Positions 62,295 to 64,000 of a DNA stretch of 64,000 nucleotides are shown here, one piece after another; position 1 is the first letter of the stretch; the number at the start of each line of letters is the position of its first letter. The DNA is from Nitratiruptor tergarcus DSM 16512 (GTDB lineage: Bacteria > Campylobacterota > Campylobacteria > Campylobacterales > Nitratiruptoraceae), in the NCBI RefSeq assembly GCF_027946175.1, contig NZ_AP026671.1:1240001-1304000 (forward strand). The letters run 5' to 3'. The notes beneath the pieces were generated by a model, which saw only the letters and a program-made list of their open reading frames with translations, did not search any database and was not told the DNA's origin. The translations under genes were made by a program, and so were the position numbers.

Positions 62295-63653
62295 TTAGTG
62301 TACCAACATAACTTTTGCAAGTCCCAAAAATGCAAAAAATCCCACAACATCTGTGACAGTTGTAAGTAATACACTACTCCCCACTGCAGGATCTTGCCCA
62401 ACTTTTTTGAGAAACAGCGGAATAACTGCACCAAAAAATCCAGCTGCCAAAAGATTGATAATCATTGCAAGAGCAATGACAACACCTAAAAGATGATTAC
62501 CAAACCATATCCATGCAATCGCCCCCATAATAACAGCAAAAATGAGTCCATTCAACAATGAGACAACAGTCTCCTTCATGAGTGCCTTTTTTGCGTTTTG
62601 CCAGTCAATCTCTCCAAGGGCAAGTTTACGTACAACTACTGTGAGTGTTTGCGTTCCAGCATTCCCTCCCATAGAAGCTACTATTGGCATCAATACTGCA
62701 AGAGCTACATATTTTTGGATCGTCTCATCAAAAAGCCCAATGACAAAAGAGGCAAGTATCGCAGTACCTAAGTTTATAAGAAGCCACCAAGCTCTCTTTT
62801 TTGTTACCTCTTTAATATCCTCTTCCTCTTCTGCTTCCTCTTCAAGACCTGCAAGGTTATAGATCTGCTCTGTTGCTTGCTCTTCAATCAAGTCTATAAC
62901 ATCATCCGATGTGATACGCCCTAGCAATCTTCCTTCATCATCAACTACTGCCACAACAGCCAAGTCATAATCTTCAAACTTCTTAATAAGTTCAGCCACA
63001 GGTTCATTTACATGCACAGTAATAGGTTCATACTTTTTTTCATGAATAATGTCTGCAAATTTGGCATTAAAATCGTAAAGAATAAGATCTTCTAAAGGAA
63101 TAATTGCTTTGAGTTTCTCATCTTTATCAACTACATATACCTGGTGAATATTTGACACTTCACCCTCAGCCTTAAGCTTTCTGAGTCTCTCAATTGCATC
63201 TTTTACCTTTTCATCTACATAGGCTTTAAATACCTCTGTTTGCATATATGCACCGGCGGTAGATTCATCATAAGAGCTGAGAGTCTCAATCTCTTCTTTA
63301 TACTCTTTATCGATATTTTGTAAGACTTTTTGCTCTAAATCACTATCGATATCTTCAATATCTTTGACTAAATCCACCGCATCATCACTATCAAGCTCTT
63401 CTACCGCTTTTGCGAGCTTTTTGACTGAAAGCTGCTCGATCGCTTCATCTTTAATCGATTCTGGAAGCTCTAAGAGTACTTCACCAAGCACCTCTTCTGG
63501 AAGTTTGCGTAAAATCGCAAAAAACTCCTCTTTATTTTCACTATAGAGATATTTGAGAAATGCTGCTATTTCAGAAGGGTGGAGAGTAATTTCACCGCTT
63601 TTGAGCTCTGTTTCTAAAATATGTCGAATTTTTAGTACCTCATCCTTTTGCAT
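62295..63653 (-). CDS. mgtE: Magnesium transporter MgtE
   Basis: MgtE is a gated Mg2+ channel. The 452-residue protein has an N-terminal superhelical domain (about 20-130), two CBS domains (about 140-255) and a C-terminal five-helix membrane domain with PIVASMGGNAGTQTLTVVVR (about 323-342), the pore signature. MgtE closes when cytosolic Mg2+ is high. It overlaps the M23 peptidase by 14 nt. Confidence 0.96.
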   Translation of the reverse strand: MQKDEVLKIRHILETELKSGEITLHPSEIAAFLKYLYSENKEEFFAILRKLPEEVLGEVLLELPESIKDEAIEQLSVKKLAKAVEELDSDDAVDLVKDIEDIDSDLEQKVLQNIDKEYKEEIETLSSYDESTAGAYMQTEVFKAYVDEKVKDAIERLRKLKAEGEVSNIHQVYVVDKDEKLKAIIPLEDLILYDFNAKFADIIHEKKYEPITVHVNEPVAELIKKFEDYDLAVVAVVDDEGRLLGRITSDDVIDLIEEQATEQIYNLAGLEEEAEEEEDIKEVTKKRAWWLLINLGTAILASFVIGLFDETIQKYVALAVLMPIVASMGGNAGTQTLTVVVRKLALGEIDWQNAKKALMKETVVSLLNGLIFAVIMGAIAWIWFGNHLLGVVIALAMIINLLAAGFFGAVIPLFLKKVGQDPAVGSSVLLTTVTDVVGFFAFLGLAKVMLVH

Positions 63654-64000
63654 TATCCCCTCCTTCTATACTTTTAAGCACTTCTAAAATTTTTGGTTTC
63701 TCTCTTTTTTGTACAAGCTCATTGAGTTCCTCTTTATATCTATTGACAATCTTTTTAAATTTTCTCAGCTCTTTGCCACTTAGCCTACTTTTGGTGATAC
63801 GTACCACTTTGAGAGGATTTATAGCTCTACCATTTTTATAGAGCCCAAAGTGCAGATGTGGTCCAGTACTCAGCCCCGTACTTCCCACATATCCAATAAT
63901 CTGTCCTTGCTTTACATATTTTCCAGCACGAATATTCCTGCGAAATTTTGATAGATGAGCATAGAGTGTTTTATACCCATCTCTATGGGCAATAATGATT
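63640..64000 (-). CDS. M23-family (LytM) peptidase, N-terminus beyond window
   Basis: The last 120 residues are present. IIIAHRDGYKTLYAHLSKF, the LysM-like KQGQIIGYVGSTGLSTG and GPHLHFGLYKNGRAINPL (metal ligand HLH) are the C-terminal half of an M23 zinc endopeptidase, which cuts peptide cross-links in peptidoglycan. In Campylobacterota such proteins set helical cell shape. A basic tail (about 40 residues with SGKELRKFKKIVNRY) follows the catalytic domain. It overlaps mgtE by 14 nt. Confidence 0.9.
   Translation of the reverse strand, partial: IIIAHRDGYKTLYAHLSKFRRNIRAGKYVKQGQIIGYVGSTGLSTGPHLHFGLYKNGRAINPLKVVRITKSRLSGKELRKFKKIVNRYKEELNELVQKREKPKILEVLKSIEGGDNAKG

Overview
The window is an AT-rich, gene-dense stretch of a chromosome from a member of the Campylobacterota (Epsilonproteobacteria). 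The evidence is the gene content and order: fabH-plsX-rpmF-DUF177-ndk-ferredoxin next to a 2-Cys peroxiredoxin, and rplY-pth-lptG-like-lysA-HAD-pheA-hisC-dxs. Both orders resemble Campylobacter jejuni as I remember it. Lineage-restricted families (a UPF0323-type lipoprotein, a UPF0763/DUF2603 protein), a tmRNA whose tag ends PAYAVAA, and extended -10 promoters of the TTTGCTATAAT type agree. Autotrophic vent-type relatives such as Nitratiruptor are plausible, but the genus cannot be fixed by reading alone. No rRNA, tRNA or CRISPR array was seen.

Layout. 1-6.8 kb: lipid synthesis (fabH partial, plsX), L32, ndk, ferredoxin, metK, a peroxiredoxin with a PerR-like box, dxs. 6.8-13.2 kb: an overlapping run for aromatic amino acids and lysine (hisC, pheA, lysA), a HAD protein, an LptG-family permease, pth and rplY. 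13.2-18.5 kb: pilT, transaldolase, then aat-clpA-clpS, a complete N-degron pathway. 18.6-24.9 kb: bioD, a glycine-zipper protein, pyrB-pabB, and a split-PqiA/PqiB/PqiC lipid-transport cluster. 24.9-29.7 kb: DUF2853, a frameshifted HerA-like ATPase and a secreted Kazal-serpin fusion. 29.7-30.35 kb: a candidate structured RNA and ssrA. 30.4-34 kb: trpA, then panB-ruvB-AI-2E permease. 34-36.7 kb: a glutathionylspermidine-synthase-like ATP-grasp protein, a 42-residue membrane peptide, a UPF0323 lipoprotein and lgt. 36.7-45.1 kb: a CZB chemoreceptor, secreted alpha-carbonic anhydrase, a GlcF-like Fe-S protein, addA-addB. 45.1-51.7 kb: hemN, UPF0763, argF, hemB, ribA, rsmG, two small proteins, alr.

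The only clearly accessory island is about 51.7-56.9 kb: a VapBC-type toxin-antitoxin pair, an intact IS21-family element (exact ends 52424-54450, 6-bp target duplication), a decayed IS5-like transposase, and a single-chain DUF262/DUF1524 (GmrSD-like) protein. After it come agmatine deiminase, znuABC-type metal transport, N-carbamoylputrescine amidase, a truncated globin, a NUDIX hydrolase, mgtE and a truncated M23 peptidase.

The most unusual items are the Kazal-serpin fusion with a canonical inhibitory hinge, the strand-biased RNA hairpins just upstream of it, the ATP-grasp/lipoprotein/micro-peptide cluster, and Shine-Dalgarno sites buried in inverted repeats upstream of the chemoreceptor and lgt.
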